The position numbers and the translations under genes were made by a program. Positions 9,210-17,705 of a stretch of DNA of 64,000 nt are shown here, piece after piece. How positions within the stretch are numbered: the first letter of the stretch is position 1; every line of letters begins with the position of its first letter. The notes below the pieces were generated by a model that saw only the letters and a program-made list of their open reading frames with translations, did not search any database and was not told the DNA's origin. The stretch spans positions 2,261,501 through 2,325,500 of the forward strand of contig NZ_CP110644.1 of NCBI RefSeq assembly GCF_026153515.1. The letters are read 5' to 3'. The DNA is from Pseudomonas sp. KU26590. GTDB taxonomy: Bacteria; Pseudomonadota; Gammaproteobacteria; Pseudomonadales; Pseudomonadaceae.

Positions 9210-9546
9210 TTAGACGGTGACGCGACAACTACCTTGAAAAACGCCGCTTGTCGCTGCTCGGTAATGACCGAATGCGGCCGCTATTCGATAGTGTCTTGCG
9301 ACCTGATCGAATTGTTTTGGTCCTTTTTTCTGGTTTAGATACACCCCATAATCGTATAAGGTTTGCGCATCGCTATTCAGTTGCGGAAGTTTATCGATTT
9401 CGTGTATGCACTCAAATTCCAATCTTTTAAATGCTGCATCGTAATCCGCTTTTTCAGGAATAAAGTTGGTCAAAGGCTTCTCTCCGGAATCACATCCTGC
9501 AATCAATATGGTTAGTATTAAGATAGTGTTTGTGCTTTTCATAATG

Positions 9547-11511
9547 TTAGTCGAAATCTTTGCGGCTTGGACTCATTCGTAGGAATTCGACAAGAGAGCA
9601 TATGGGTCTCTCTACGGGCTTATTATGCAGTGCAACTCGCCGTGCATTATTAGCATTCAATAGCCTACGCCATCCGTTGAAAGCCTTCGAAATACTTTCC
9701 GTACATTCCTCCCCTGTATGCAACCCCCACAACTGCCTCCTCAACGGCTTTGCCACCGCCGGATCCTCCACACATATATTCAACTCACTATCAGAACTCA
9801 TACTCCGCTCATTAATATTCGCCGAGCCCAACGTGGTAAACACGTCGTCAATGATCATTAACTTGCTATGAATATAAACTTCCAACCAGTTATCGGGCGG
9901 AGAGTCCGGTGCAACAAGTGTGCAGATGTGGACTTTTAAACCAGGCACATCAATCGGGGTGATGGGGGCGCTTTTCTCGCTCTTGAGCTGCCTTTTTAGT
10001 TCTGCGTACTGTCTGGCCAGTTCATCGCGTTCGATTTCCAACCGTTCGATGGGTCCATCAAGCCTGCCCATCGCGTCTACACGGTTGTAGTAGGCGGCCA
10101 GTTTGACTTGCGCGGCAATGTACTCCTCGCGCAGCGCATCGAGCTTCGCCTGCCAGTAATCATCGTGTTCGAGACGCGCCACAGAGGGCATGACTTCACT
10201 GCGACCCAGTTGCCGAAGCATGCGGAAGGTGCCAAGTGCGCCATCAGCCATGCCTTCGTCGGAGGAGTTGGTGACGACGAACAAATGCAGGTAGCCGTGT
10301 TCGCCGGGGTCGCGGCCGCCTTCGGCATGGCGCCGCGCGATGTCGACAACGGCGTCGGCGAACGGCTTCCAACGGAAATACTGGTTCTCGATGTAGATGA
10401 ACTGGGTCGCGTTCTTGACCGCTTGCAGGTACATCGTCCGGATGTCGCGTTTCCCAGCCTCGGTCTGGGTGCGCAGCACTTGCGCCATCATCGGCGGCCC
10501 GAAGCCTTTGCGCGGTTTCAGGTGGGCGGCGAGGGGCTCGCGGGCGGTCTGCAGGTCAATGCCGGTCGCCTTCAGCCAGGCCTGGGTGAAGTTGGCATTC
10601 AGGTCCTGGAGCACCGGGCCGGTGACGCGGCTGGATATGTCCTGCCTCGGCGTAAAACCGTTGCGCCCGTACACGTCATCGGCACGAGCATGGGCGTGGT
10701 CGTCGCGGTCCCAATAGGGGTCAAGCATGTTGTGGCCCATGACGAAGCCGACTGCCCGGTCAGCGTGTTCGTAGTCCACCAGCACCATTTTCTGGTGATG
10801 AGTGGGGATCACCGACATCGCCGCCGCCTTGCCGGCGGCCTCAAGTTCTGCCGCGCCTTGCTCCCGGGAGCGCGTCCATATTTGATAGGCAATCTCGGCT
10901 CGGTCGGCCAGCCCCGGGTCGCGGACCGCAAACTCGATGTTTTCGAATGGCCGCGCGCCCGCCTTGAACAGTTCTTGTGCCTGCAACGTGATCCATCGGA
11001 AGCCCTTCAGTCCGGGGAACACCCTCTCCACCAGCGAACTGGCGCCGGTGTCAGGGGTTGAGGCGCGGCGGTACCATTCCCAGTCATACGCTTGCTGCCA
11101 AGTGGAGCGCCAGTCTTTGGCGTGCGATACGTAAGAGGCCACATTGCGGCCCGGTGTCATGTTCTCCGCGAACATCGCAGTGAGGTGCGCGCTGTCGGAC
11201 CAGCACAGCACGCGCACCTTCACGCCAAGGGAGGCTTTATTGACCAGCAATTCGCCGATGCACTGCGCCTGACCACCGCCGCGCTTGAAATGCATCGAAG
11301 GCTGAAACCCCCAGCAGATGATCTCGACCGAATGTTTTGCGGCCATGATCGCGTCGTGAACCGCGCCAAACGCGCGCTCGCCATTGACCAGCGGCTCGAA
11401 GGTCGCAGGCTTGGGCGAATACTCGCTGCACTGGACCATCCAGCGCTGGTTCATCACGGCCGATGAGGTCTGGCGGGTGGCGATGGGACAGGTGATGCTG
11501 GGTGTGTTCAT
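9547..11511 (-). CDS. pldB: T6SS phospholipase D effector (Tle5/PldB type)
   Basis: The 654-residue protein has two HKD phospholipase D motifs: H239-x-K241-x4-D246 (HHQKMVLVD) and H548-x-K550-x4-D555 (HSKLMIID), the latter followed by GSANINERS. Both are complete. There is no signal peptide, as expected for delivery on VgrG. Between the motifs a charged coiled coil (about residues 450-515) separates the two catalytic halves. The gene starts 2 bases after the vgrG stop and is followed by Sel1-type immunity genes, the arrangement of P. aeruginosa PldB (Tle5b), which hydrolyses membrane phospholipids in target cells. Family and context agree well; phospholipid specificity is inferred. Confidence 0.88.
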   Translation of the reverse strand: MNTPSITCPIATRQTSSAVMNQRWMVQCSEYSPKPATFEPLVNGERAFGAVHDAIMAAKHSVEIICWGFQPSMHFKRGGGQAQCIGELLVNKASLGVKVRVLCWSDSAHLTAMFAENMTPGRNVASYVSHAKDWRSTWQQAYDWEWYRRASTPDTGASSLVERVFPGLKGFRWITLQAQELFKAGARPFENIEFAVRDPGLADRAEIAYQIWTRSREQGAAELEAAGKAAAMSVIPTHHQKMVLVDYEHADRAVGFVMGHNMLDPYWDRDDHAHARADDVYGRNGFTPRQDISSRVTGPVLQDLNANFTQAWLKATGIDLQTAREPLAAHLKPRKGFGPPMMAQVLRTQTEAGKRDIRTMYLQAVKNATQFIYIENQYFRWKPFADAVVDIARRHAEGGRDPGEHGYLHLFVVTNSSDEGMADGALGTFRMLRQLGRSEVMPSVARLEHDDYWQAKLDALREEYIAAQVKLAAYYNRVDAMGRLDGPIERLEIERDELARQYAELKRQLKSEKSAPITPIDVPGLKVHICTLVAPDSPPDNWLEVYIHSKLMIIDDVFTTLGSANINERSMSSDSELNICVEDPAVAKPLRRQLWGLHTGEECTESISKAFNGWRRLLNANNARRVALHNKPVERPICSLVEFLRMSPSRKDFD

Positions 11512-11513
11512 CT

Positions 11514-14300
11514 TCAGGCTTCCGTGTCTGGATCGTTGAGGCGGTCGTAGTCTTCGCGGTACTGACTGGGTGCTTCGCCCGAACCGGGCGTCAGGCTGTG
11601 TTGATGGCGGTGCAGGCCACGGTTGGCGCGTGCGCCGTTGTCCTGATCGCCGAGGTAGTCGCCGCTGACCGGGATGTCGTAGCTGGCGCCGTTGGCCAGT
11701 TCGACGCGGTAGCGCGAGCGCGATACGCGGTGCTCGACGCTGATTTTCCCGTCGCTCGACATCACACCCTTTTCAATCTCAACCCCGTCGGCGAACACCG
11801 TGTAAGGCATGCCGGTCCAGGGCTGATGACTGGCGGCGCTGCTTTGTCCGGCCAGCAGGGTCAGCGTCTGGCCGGCCGTGCTTTGCGGCCACGGCGTCTG
11901 TTTGCGGTCCATCCGGCTGGCGCCGCCGATGTTTTTCTTCGCCGCCTTGATGTCGATGGTGCCGGGCGCGTGAATCTGGATATCGCCGCTCTTTAGGCGG
12001 ATGTAGGCGCCGCCGCAGGTCAGCAGAATTTCTTCCTGTGCAGCGATCTCGATGGTTCGCGCGGTGGAAGTGATGCGTACGCTGTCTTTGGCGGTCAGCT
12101 CGATGGCGTCGTCCTGGGCCTGAATCTCCACCTTGCCCTTCGCGGCGAACAGCTTCGCCCCGGCGTCGCGGGCAAACAGGCTGATGCTGCGACCCACACT
12201 GACCAGCAGCGAGCGTGCACTGGCGAGGTTGATGTCTTCACCGCTGGAGAGGCTGGTGTGGCGGCCGCTGTGCAACTGGATGTTCTCCGGCGTGACAGCG
12301 ACGATGTCGGCGGGGGCCGAGGCGACGATCAGCGGTGCGTCATAGCCCTGCGACGTCGCATTGCCCTGGCGGTGGGAATGCGTGGCGACCTGATGCAGGC
12401 GGTTCAGGTTGTCGACCCCTTCCTCCAGCGACAGGGCATTGTGCTGACCGGCCTGATCGGACAGCGCCGTCATGCGCTGCAAGGCGTCGCTCAACTGCTG
12501 GCCGGCTTCGCTGCTGTCCAGATGCCCGCTTTGTGCCTTGGTCCGGCGCCACGTGCTGAGGTAAAGGCCCTGTGGTGCGCGAATGGCGCCGGAGGCTTCG
12601 GTGCGCAGTTCAAAACCGTCACCGCGCCACGCGCCGCGGTCATTGCCCTGTTGATCCACCAAACAGCCGAGGTTCAGTTGGCTGTGGCCGTGGCTGCTGT
12701 GGATTTGCGTGCGCAATTGCGCCGTGGTGTCGTCCATGACCCACTGGTTGTAACCGAGCCCGTCGATTTCCTGGCTTTTGTAGCCGCTCATCCGGCCTGT
12801 GGAGTGCCACGCCGGTTTGTCGCCGCCGTAGACCTGGCCGAGGATCAGCGGGCGGTCGATGTCGTTGTCGAGAAAGGTGACCACCACTTCTTCGCCCGCG
12901 CGTGGCACGTAGACACTGCCCCAACCGGCGCCGCTGCTGTTTTGCAGCATGCGCAGCCAGCAACTGGGCGCTTTTTCCGGCGATCTGAGGCGGTCCCAGT
13001 GAAAGCGCACGCACACCCGATTCAGCGCGTCGGTCTGCACAGGCCCGCCGTTGGGCGCCACGACCACGGCGGTCTGCGGCCCGGGATTGGCAGGCTTTTG
13101 GTGTTCGAAGGCGCTGCGGTAAGGGACTTCCTGCCGTTGAGCCTCGAACGAGTTGCAATAGAAGCCTTCGCCTTCCTCGGACGGTTTGTCGGCGCCGAGA
13201 CCTTTGAGCTGCGATTGCAGGCTGCCGGGCCGCTCGCGACGGGTGAGTGCAACGGGCAGGTTGCTTTGCGCAAAGAACTCGACAGCGATCAGCATGAACG
13301 CCCGGCGGTCGCGCGGGCCATCGTCGTACAACGGATGCCCGCGCAGCTCGAATGTGTGGCCCGGCAGCATATGCCGGACGCCGCCATGGCCGGTGATGCG
13401 CCGCGCTGCGGACTCCACCTGCTCGATCTGCACCCGTGTCTGCCAGTTGCCGTCGTCCTCGCTGTGCCACGCGTATTGGCCTCGGTATTCGTAGCGTTCC
13501 AGCGTCTTCGCCGCCCCAGGTGGATTAAGGCCCATGGAGCGGACAGACAGCGGCTGGCGGTGAGCCCGGTAATTGTTGCTGCTCCACAGAACGTGGCCAT
13601 TGAGCAGCGTGTCGGCCTGACTCCACTCCACGATGCTGTCGTGATCCAGCGCGGCCGTCTGGGTGTGAAAAGGCAGCGCTTGCGGCTCCAGCGCCGGTAG
13701 GTCAAGGACGCTGTCGACGAAGACGATCCTGTGCTGGTCAGCCTCATGAACGACGTACCAATAAATGCCCGCGTGCTCGCACCAGCGCTGCACGAAGTGG
13801 GCGTCGCTCTCGTTGAACTGGGTGACGTAGGACAGCGGCGCATCCGCGCGGCGCAAATTGAATTCGTAACGGCCCTGCGCCTGGGGATGCCCCCGGAATA
13901 CCTCGCTGAAGATGTCGATCAACGTCATGTCTTGCCAGATGCGGCAGTCCTGACGGTATTCCAGCAGGCTGAACCACGGCGCGAATTCAAGCTGCCAGTC
14001 CTGCAGACTGCCGTCGCTGCCGAGGTAGCGCGCGCTGCTCACCAGACCGTGCTTGTAGCTGCGGCTGCCGTCGGCCCGCTTGATGGCGAGGCGAACCGGC
14101 TCGCCGATCAATTGTTGGGGATCGATGCGTGTCGACTCGCTGACGACATCCACGCAGTAACGCGGGATTCGGCCGAGCCGTTCGACGCCATGGACGCGCA
14201 CGGCCAGCAGCGGCTCGGTCAGTGGCGTCTTGAGTTCGAGCACGCGTCCTTCCTGGCGGATACCGGCGAAGTTGAAGGGGGAGGGGGAGGCAAAGGTCAT
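11514..14300 (-). CDS. vgrG: Type VI secretion spike protein VgrG
   Basis: The 928-residue protein has the gp27-like base, the gp5 OB-fold/needle part (PFHTQTAALDHDSIVEW region, then RVCVRFHWDRL and AGWGSVYVPRAGEEVVVTF), and a DUF2345-type beta-helix tail (IELTAKDSVRITS). A C-terminal extension of about 120 residues, ending in an acidic stretch, probably carries the phospholipase D effector encoded immediately downstream. I place the start at 14300 (MTFASPSPFNF) because of the AGGAAG ribosome site; it overlaps the upstream gene by 4 bases (ATGA). VgrG trimers form the puncturing tip with the PAAR protein at 15289. No other T6SS core genes are in the window. Confidence 0.92.
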   Translation of the reverse strand: MTFASPSPFNFAGIRQEGRVLELKTPLTEPLLAVRVHGVERLGRIPRYCVDVVSESTRIDPQQLIGEPVRLAIKRADGSRSYKHGLVSSARYLGSDGSLQDWQLEFAPWFSLLEYRQDCRIWQDMTLIDIFSEVFRGHPQAQGRYEFNLRRADAPLSYVTQFNESDAHFVQRWCEHAGIYWYVVHEADQHRIVFVDSVLDLPALEPQALPFHTQTAALDHDSIVEWSQADTLLNGHVLWSSNNYRAHRQPLSVRSMGLNPPGAAKTLERYEYRGQYAWHSEDDGNWQTRVQIEQVESAARRITGHGGVRHMLPGHTFELRGHPLYDDGPRDRRAFMLIAVEFFAQSNLPVALTRRERPGSLQSQLKGLGADKPSEEGEGFYCNSFEAQRQEVPYRSAFEHQKPANPGPQTAVVVAPNGGPVQTDALNRVCVRFHWDRLRSPEKAPSCWLRMLQNSSGAGWGSVYVPRAGEEVVVTFLDNDIDRPLILGQVYGGDKPAWHSTGRMSGYKSQEIDGLGYNQWVMDDTTAQLRTQIHSSHGHSQLNLGCLVDQQGNDRGAWRGDGFELRTEASGAIRAPQGLYLSTWRRTKAQSGHLDSSEAGQQLSDALQRMTALSDQAGQHNALSLEEGVDNLNRLHQVATHSHRQGNATSQGYDAPLIVASAPADIVAVTPENIQLHSGRHTSLSSGEDINLASARSLLVSVGRSISLFARDAGAKLFAAKGKVEIQAQDDAIELTAKDSVRITSTARTIEIAAQEEILLTCGGAYIRLKSGDIQIHAPGTIDIKAAKKNIGGASRMDRKQTPWPQSTAGQTLTLLAGQSSAASHQPWTGMPYTVFADGVEIEKGVMSSDGKISVEHRVSRSRYRVELANGASYDIPVSGDYLGDQDNGARANRGLHRHQHSLTPGSGEAPSQYREDYDRLNDPDTEA

Positions 14301-15280
14301 GTCGGACTTCCTGTCGGGGCAGTGGGCACGGTGTGGGGGGCAGCGATGATCGATCCGCTGCTTGAGCCGCTGTCGGTGAGTTCCAGCACCCATCGGGCGT
14401 GGCCGGAGGCGGCGCGGGCCGCCAGGCAGCCGAGGGCTATCCGCGTCCATTCGGCAGCAACGGTCCCGACCTGGCCGCACAGCGACGGGGCCTGAACCTG
14501 CTGATTGAGGGGCTGCTCGGGGGCGGTATTCGGGGTATCGGTTCGCGCGTCCCGCTTGAGTGAAACGAGGGATGCCACCTCACCCAAGGGCGCCGGATCC
14601 GCAGCGTGTGCGTTGGCCGGCAGAGTGGCCCAGCTGTCGATGCTCAGGCACAGATGGTCGGGCATGCTCAGGTTGCTGGACAGCAATTCGGCAAGCCACG
14701 GCCCCGGTGCCTGGCCGGCGATACGGAAACCGCCGCCGGGCAGCCACGCCTGGGGCCACACACTCACCACGGTCTCGAACCAGACCAGCGGATCGACATG
14801 GGACGGCGGGAACAGATGCACTTCAACCTGCGTCCAGTCCGCGACTCGGTCGAGCAGCGGGCACTGGGTCAGCGTCGCCCGCAGCAGTTCGATGGCGCGG
14901 GTGAGTGGCTCGATCGATGGCAGGGGGATCGCGTCGATCTCGATCCGCCGCAACAGTCGGCGCGAGCCATCGGCTGCCATCAGCCTTGAATCGTGGCTCA
15001 GCGCGTTTGCGTGCCTGAGGATGTCCTGGACAGGTAACCGCTGATCCAGGGAATGCCCGGGCAATCGGAGCCAGACGTCCTCGACGCTGACGCTTTGCGG
15101 GCAGAAATTACCTCGGGGTTTGGCCCGGTCCAGCAGGCGCTGGGCGGCTTCTTGTGCCAGGCGCTTTTCTGAAATCCGGTCGTACATGCAACGCGGTGGC
15201 GCCACGTACTGCTGCGGGACGGCAGGGGGTGGCAGCTGCGCAGGTTTGCCGAGCAGCCGGTTCAAAAATGAATTGTTCAT
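14297..15280 (-). CDS. Protein of unknown function between PAAR and VgrG, possible T6SS adaptor
   Basis: I do not recognise a family in this 327-residue protein. It has no signal peptide or membrane segment. It begins with a proline-rich stretch (residues 12-30) and has a mixed alpha/beta middle with several tryptophans. It ends in a Ser/Thr/Pro-rich low-complexity tail. It lies 8 bases after the PAAR gene and overlaps vgrG by 4 bases (ATGA), so the three are almost certainly co-translated. That position is where effector-loading adaptors (DUF4123, DUF1795 and similar) are encoded in other VgrG loci, but I see no diagnostic motif of those families. An adaptor role is therefore a guess from position. 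Confidence 0.6.
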   Translation of the reverse strand: MNNSFLNRLLGKPAQLPPPAVPQQYVAPPRCMYDRISEKRLAQEAAQRLLDRAKPRGNFCPQSVSVEDVWLRLPGHSLDQRLPVQDILRHANALSHDSRLMAADGSRRLLRRIEIDAIPLPSIEPLTRAIELLRATLTQCPLLDRVADWTQVEVHLFPPSHVDPLVWFETVVSVWPQAWLPGGGFRIAGQAPGPWLAELLSSNLSMPDHLCLSIDSWATLPANAHAADPAPLGEVASLVSLKRDARTDTPNTAPEQPLNQQVQAPSLCGQVGTVAAEWTRIALGCLAARAASGHARWVLELTDSGSSSGSIIAAPHTVPTAPTGSPT

Positions 15281-15288
15281 GACGACCC

Positions 15289-15543
15289 CTACAGAATGCA
15301 GCAGTCATCGTGGGTCGCCACCAGGGTGTCGCCGCACAGAAGGCGGTCCCCCTCGCGGGCAATGGGCCGGTCATCGACGAGGCAGGTTTCATCCCCTTCG
15401 GCGATGGCACAGGGGCCGTGAAAGCAGAGCACGCCGTCGCCGTGGCGGGCGACTTCGAGACCGTGCAGGAACGTGGAGGGCGAGCCTTGGATGACTCGAC
15501 CGCCTTTGAGGGTGGGGTCGTTGAGAACGATGATGGGGCGCAT
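15289..15543 (-). CDS. PAAR-domain T6SS tip protein
   Basis: From the ATG at 15543 (ribosome site GGGAAG) the frame gives 84 residues starting MRPIIVLNDPT. It has the short beta-strand and glycine/histidine pattern of PAAR proteins (GSPSTFLHGLEVARHGD, then GDRLLCGDTLVATHDDC). PAAR proteins cap the VgrG trimer and bind a metal with His and Cys residues; several are available here (CFHGPC, HDDCC). An in-frame upstream start at 15615 lacks a ribosome site. It is the first gene of the T6SS operon. Confidence 0.85.
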   Translation of the reverse strand: MRPIIVLNDPTLKGGRVIQGSPSTFLHGLEVARHGDGVLCFHGPCAIAEGDETCLVDDRPIAREGDRLLCGDTLVATHDDCCIL

Positions 15544-15877
15544 GACGAAACTTCCCTGAGGTGTGGCCGCGGTGAGCGTCCATGCTCCGGTGCGTTTGAG
15601 CGGCGAAATTAACACAGGGTCAGGGGCTTGAAAGTGGCACAGGTTATTTCAAGACGCGTCCCACGCTAGCGCGGTGAAGAGTCCTACACGCGAACGTGAT
15701 GAGGCGCACATTTTGATCGAATAAGCGTAATTTGGAGGGGGTTGGAGCGGGGCGGGAGGCGTTGTGGGACTGGATCAGGGCGCGCTATTTGACGTGCGTA
15801 CTCTGGGGAGCGATAGCAGCTGATTTCGACAACCAGCCAGCGCGCCATAAAACGCGCCAGCCAGTCACCACCAACAA
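15544..15877. other. Intergenic stretch upstream of the PAAR gene, no gene seen
   Basis: The 334 bases between the PAAR start and the flgZ stop hold no convincing frame on either strand. It should contain the promoter of the minus-strand T6SS operon, but I find no good sigma-54 or sigma-70 motif. Short arms GCGCG and CGCGC around CCATAAAA near 15840-15860 could fold at the 3' end of the flgZ transcript, without a T-run. Confidence 0.5.
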
Positions 15878-16618
15878 TCAGAAATCGTCGTCTTTGTCGA
15901 AGCGTCGCGCTTCGCGCTGCAGCTGATACACGAAACGCTCGACCTGGCGCTGCACCAGTCCACTCATGTTGTGGAAGCGCACACCGGCGAACGTGGTGTT
16001 GATCCTTTCTTCGAAGTGCAGATAGCGCAGTTCCACCGGCGTAGTCATGTTGCCGAAGGGCAGGGAGGCGATGAAGCGCTCATAGACCTGACCCAGCTGC
16101 ATGCGCTCGGAGATATCACCTTCGAAGCGTAGCTTGCAACCGGTCGCGGAGACGTCCAGCAGTTTGCCGCGCAACGGAAATTTGAGCCTGTCGCCACCGA
16201 TTTCGACATCAATCAGCGAAGCCAGCTTCAGGGCCGCGCGAAACGCGTTGCGGCGCTGGTGATAGACGACTTCTTCAGGCAGCGGGCCGCGATAGCTGCG
16301 CGGCTCTTCGATCACCGTCAGCTGGGCTTTGCTTTCCCAGGCGATGCGCACGCCGTCGTGAAAGCCTTCGACCCGGAAGGGTTCACCGCTGGCAAGAAAA
16401 CGCTCGCCGTCGCGGGGAATCATCTCGTCGAAGATGACCTCGTTGGTGTCGCGGTTGACGTCGATCACGTAGCTCTGAAAACGCTGGGTGCGTTCGTGAA
16501 ACGTGATGATCAGCGGGTCATGACTTTCCATCAGCAGCCGCAGATTGGCGGCGATTTCCAACGGGGTAGTCAGTACCATCGGGGGCTGCGGAACATCATC
16601 CGCGCTTGAGGCATTCAC
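15878..16618 (-). CDS. flgZ: FlgZ/YcgR flagellar brake, c-di-GMP-binding PilZ protein
   Basis: The 246-residue protein has an N-terminal YcgR domain (residues about 15-115) and a C-terminal PilZ domain. The c-di-GMP contacts are present: R123-x3-R127 in RRNAFR and the D155-x-S157-x2-G160 motif (DVSATG). FlgZ/YcgR binds the motor when c-di-GMP is high and slows swimming. Its place next to flgN and flgM on the same strand matches P. aeruginosa PA3353. All binding residues are present, so it should be functional. Confidence 0.9.
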   Translation of the reverse strand: MNASSADDVPQPPMVLTTPLEIAANLRLLMESHDPLIITFHERTQRFQSYVIDVNRDTNEVIFDEMIPRDGERFLASGEPFRVEGFHDGVRIAWESKAQLTVIEEPRSYRGPLPEEVVYHQRRNAFRAALKLASLIDVEIGGDRLKFPLRGKLLDVSATGCKLRFEGDISERMQLGQVYERFIASLPFGNMTTPVELRYLHFEERINTTFAGVRFHNMSGLVQRQVERFVYQLQREARRFDKDDDF

Positions 16619-16700
16619 GGTCTATCCATCTCCAGGCAAATAACGGCAGCGTTCAGCGTGCGGCATATTGCCACCACGGTGCGCGCCTTGATACAAGAAC

Positions 16701-17168
16701 TTACGCCTGGCTGAGCGGACGCGGCCTGGCCTTGCCCGACGTCGAACCGCGGCTGTCATACAGCGTGGGGGTGTCGCCGCCGTTGAGAATCCTCAACTGC
16801 TGTGCCGTGGTGAGTTGCTGGAGCTGGATAAGGCTGCCGTTCTGTTCATTGGCCGCCTGGCATTCACTCATCAGTGCGCTGAGTTCATCGCCTGCGGTCA
16901 ACAAGGCTTCACCCACTGACGAATGTTTCGCCACTTCTTCGAGTCCCGCACGATTGGCGGGCAGACCCAGGCTGGTCATCAGCTGGGTACGTCGGCGTCC
17001 ATGCTGCTCGAGCACGATCACCAGCGCCTGTTTCTGCGCCAGGATGTGTTCCATCTCGACCATATTGCGCCCGTGAAGCGCCACTGACTCGGCCTTCAGG
17101 ATGTCCAGCAAATGCCGGGTCGGCGCAATGTCGTCCGTGATCAGTTGAAGCAATGTAGTGTCTTGCAT
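16701..17168 (-). CDS. flgN: FlgN, export chaperone for hook-associated proteins
   Basis: The 155-residue protein is mostly helical and acidic-to-neutral over residues 1-125, with a disordered basic end. FlgN proteins bind the C-termini of FlgK and FlgL and keep them ready for export. The identification rests on the helical pattern (LLDILKAESVALHGRNMVEMEHILAQKQ) and its place directly after flgM and before flgZ, as in P. aeruginosa PA3352. It follows flgM by 49 bases and probably shares its sigma-28 promoter. Confidence 0.85.
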   Translation of the reverse strand: MQDTTLLQLITDDIAPTRHLLDILKAESVALHGRNMVEMEHILAQKQALVIVLEQHGRRRTQLMTSLGLPANRAGLEEVAKHSSVGEALLTAGDELSALMSECQAANEQNGSLIQLQQLTTAQQLRILNGGDTPTLYDSRGSTSGKARPRPLSQA

Positions 17169-17217
17169 CGCATGCCCTGGTGTTTAAGCGTCCAGAAGCC
17201 CCTGCGCAGACCGGGGG

Positions 17218-17535
17218 CTAGCGCTGGGCTTCGAAGTTAAGCAGTTTGCTAGCAACACGATTGCTGTCGACCTTATAGCTGCCGTCGGCGACCGCCTGCT
17301 TCAACTCAGCCACACGGGCGCTGTTGACGACAGGCTGATCACGCAACGAATCACTGATCTTCTGCAACTGTTGAGCTTCGCTGCTCAAATGTACTGCCTC
17401 ACCACTACCGGGCACGCTCGAGGCGCCGCTGACCGCTGCCGTAGCTTCGGTTTTGCTGGCTTCCTTGGTGCTGGCGGTACGTGTTGTACCGCCAACGGGA
17501 GTGGAGCTGTTCAAACGATTGAAGTCGATGACCAT
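17218..17535 (-). CDS. flgM: FlgM, anti-sigma-28 factor
   Basis: I choose the ATG at 17535 (MVIDFNRLN), preceded by AGAGGT, giving 105 residues, the usual length. The N-terminus is Ser/Thr/Ala-rich and probably disordered. The C-terminal half holds the FliA-binding helices ([46 protein letters not shown]). FlgM holds FliA inactive until the hook is complete and FlgM is exported. A FliA-type promoter lies just upstream, making a feedback loop. Confidence 0.92.
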   Translation of the reverse strand: MVIDFNRLNSSTPVGGTTRTASTKEASKTEATAAVSGASSVPGSGEAVHLSSEAQQLQKISDSLRDQPVVNSARVAELKQAVADGSYKVDSNRVASKLLNFEAQR

Positions 17536-17572
17536 GATTGAAAAACCTCTGGGTTCTAGGACGCTTGCCTTG

Positions 17573-17599
17573 GTTTCGGCCATACCCGGAATAACTTTA
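17573..17599 (-). promoter_or_regulatory. Sigma-28 (FliA) promoter of flgM-flgN
   Basis: On the minus strand the sequence reads TAAAGTTA-N11-GCCGAAAC, against the consensus TAAAGTTT-N11-GCCGATAA (7 of 8 and 6 of 8). It ends 37 bases before the flgM start. Confidence 0.85.
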
Positions 17600-17705
17600 G
17601 GGCTCGTGCGAAAACAGTCTCGAATGGACGTCGCACGGAGCTCTGAGGTTCCGAGTGTAGGAAAAGCGCAAGCGCAGCGCCAGAGGTCTTACCTTCACAT
17701 TTCAG

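Larger units (their letters stand above)
7579..9246 (+). mobile_element. IS3-family insertion sequence, 1668 bp
   Basis: The element carries two overlapping frames (OrfA and OrfB) with a DDE transposase. The ends are imperfect inverted repeats: the left end has GTCAGGATAGTTGTCGCC and the inverted right end has TTCAAGGTAGTTGTCGCG. They are equally spaced from the 4-bp direct repeats CTTG at 7575-7578 and 9247-9250. The outermost eight or so bases match poorly, so the exact termini depend on the target-duplication argument. It is oriented opposite to the immunity gene it disrupts. I do not assign a named IS. Confidence 0.85.
6833..9542 (-). pseudogene. Sel1-repeat lipoprotein immunity gene split by an IS3-family insertion
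   Basis: The first 98 codons (9542 down to about 9249) encode a lipoprotein signal (LIAGC, Cys17) and the first Sel1 helix ending HYRAAT. The remainder (about 7577 down to 6833) resumes with RLQGLLSQ and continues through the Sel1 repeats. The IS occupies 7579-9246 between two copies of CTTG. Joining the flanks through one CTTG gives an uninterrupted frame of 345 codons, close to the 362-residue paralogue at 5693, with the Arg codon formed across the join. The 5' part now ends after about 12 IS-encoded codons, so no full protein should be made. The insertion looks recent because nothing else is damaged. The gene starts 4 bases after the effector stop. Confidence 0.88.

Noticed and set aside
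7587..9239. IS termini placed at the TG/TT bases of the better-matching inverted repeat
   Set aside because: These ends leave no target duplication and no restored frame, whereas 7579-9246 gives CTTG repeats and restores the immunity gene.
12258..13700. Open frame of 480 codons on the plus strand
   Set aside because: Antisense shadow of vgrG; no recognisable domain and improbable composition.
14301..14480. Upstream in-frame extension of vgrG by about 60 codons
   Set aside because: It overlaps the preceding gene, has no VgrG similarity and no ribosome site; MTFASPSPFNF at 14300 has a good one.
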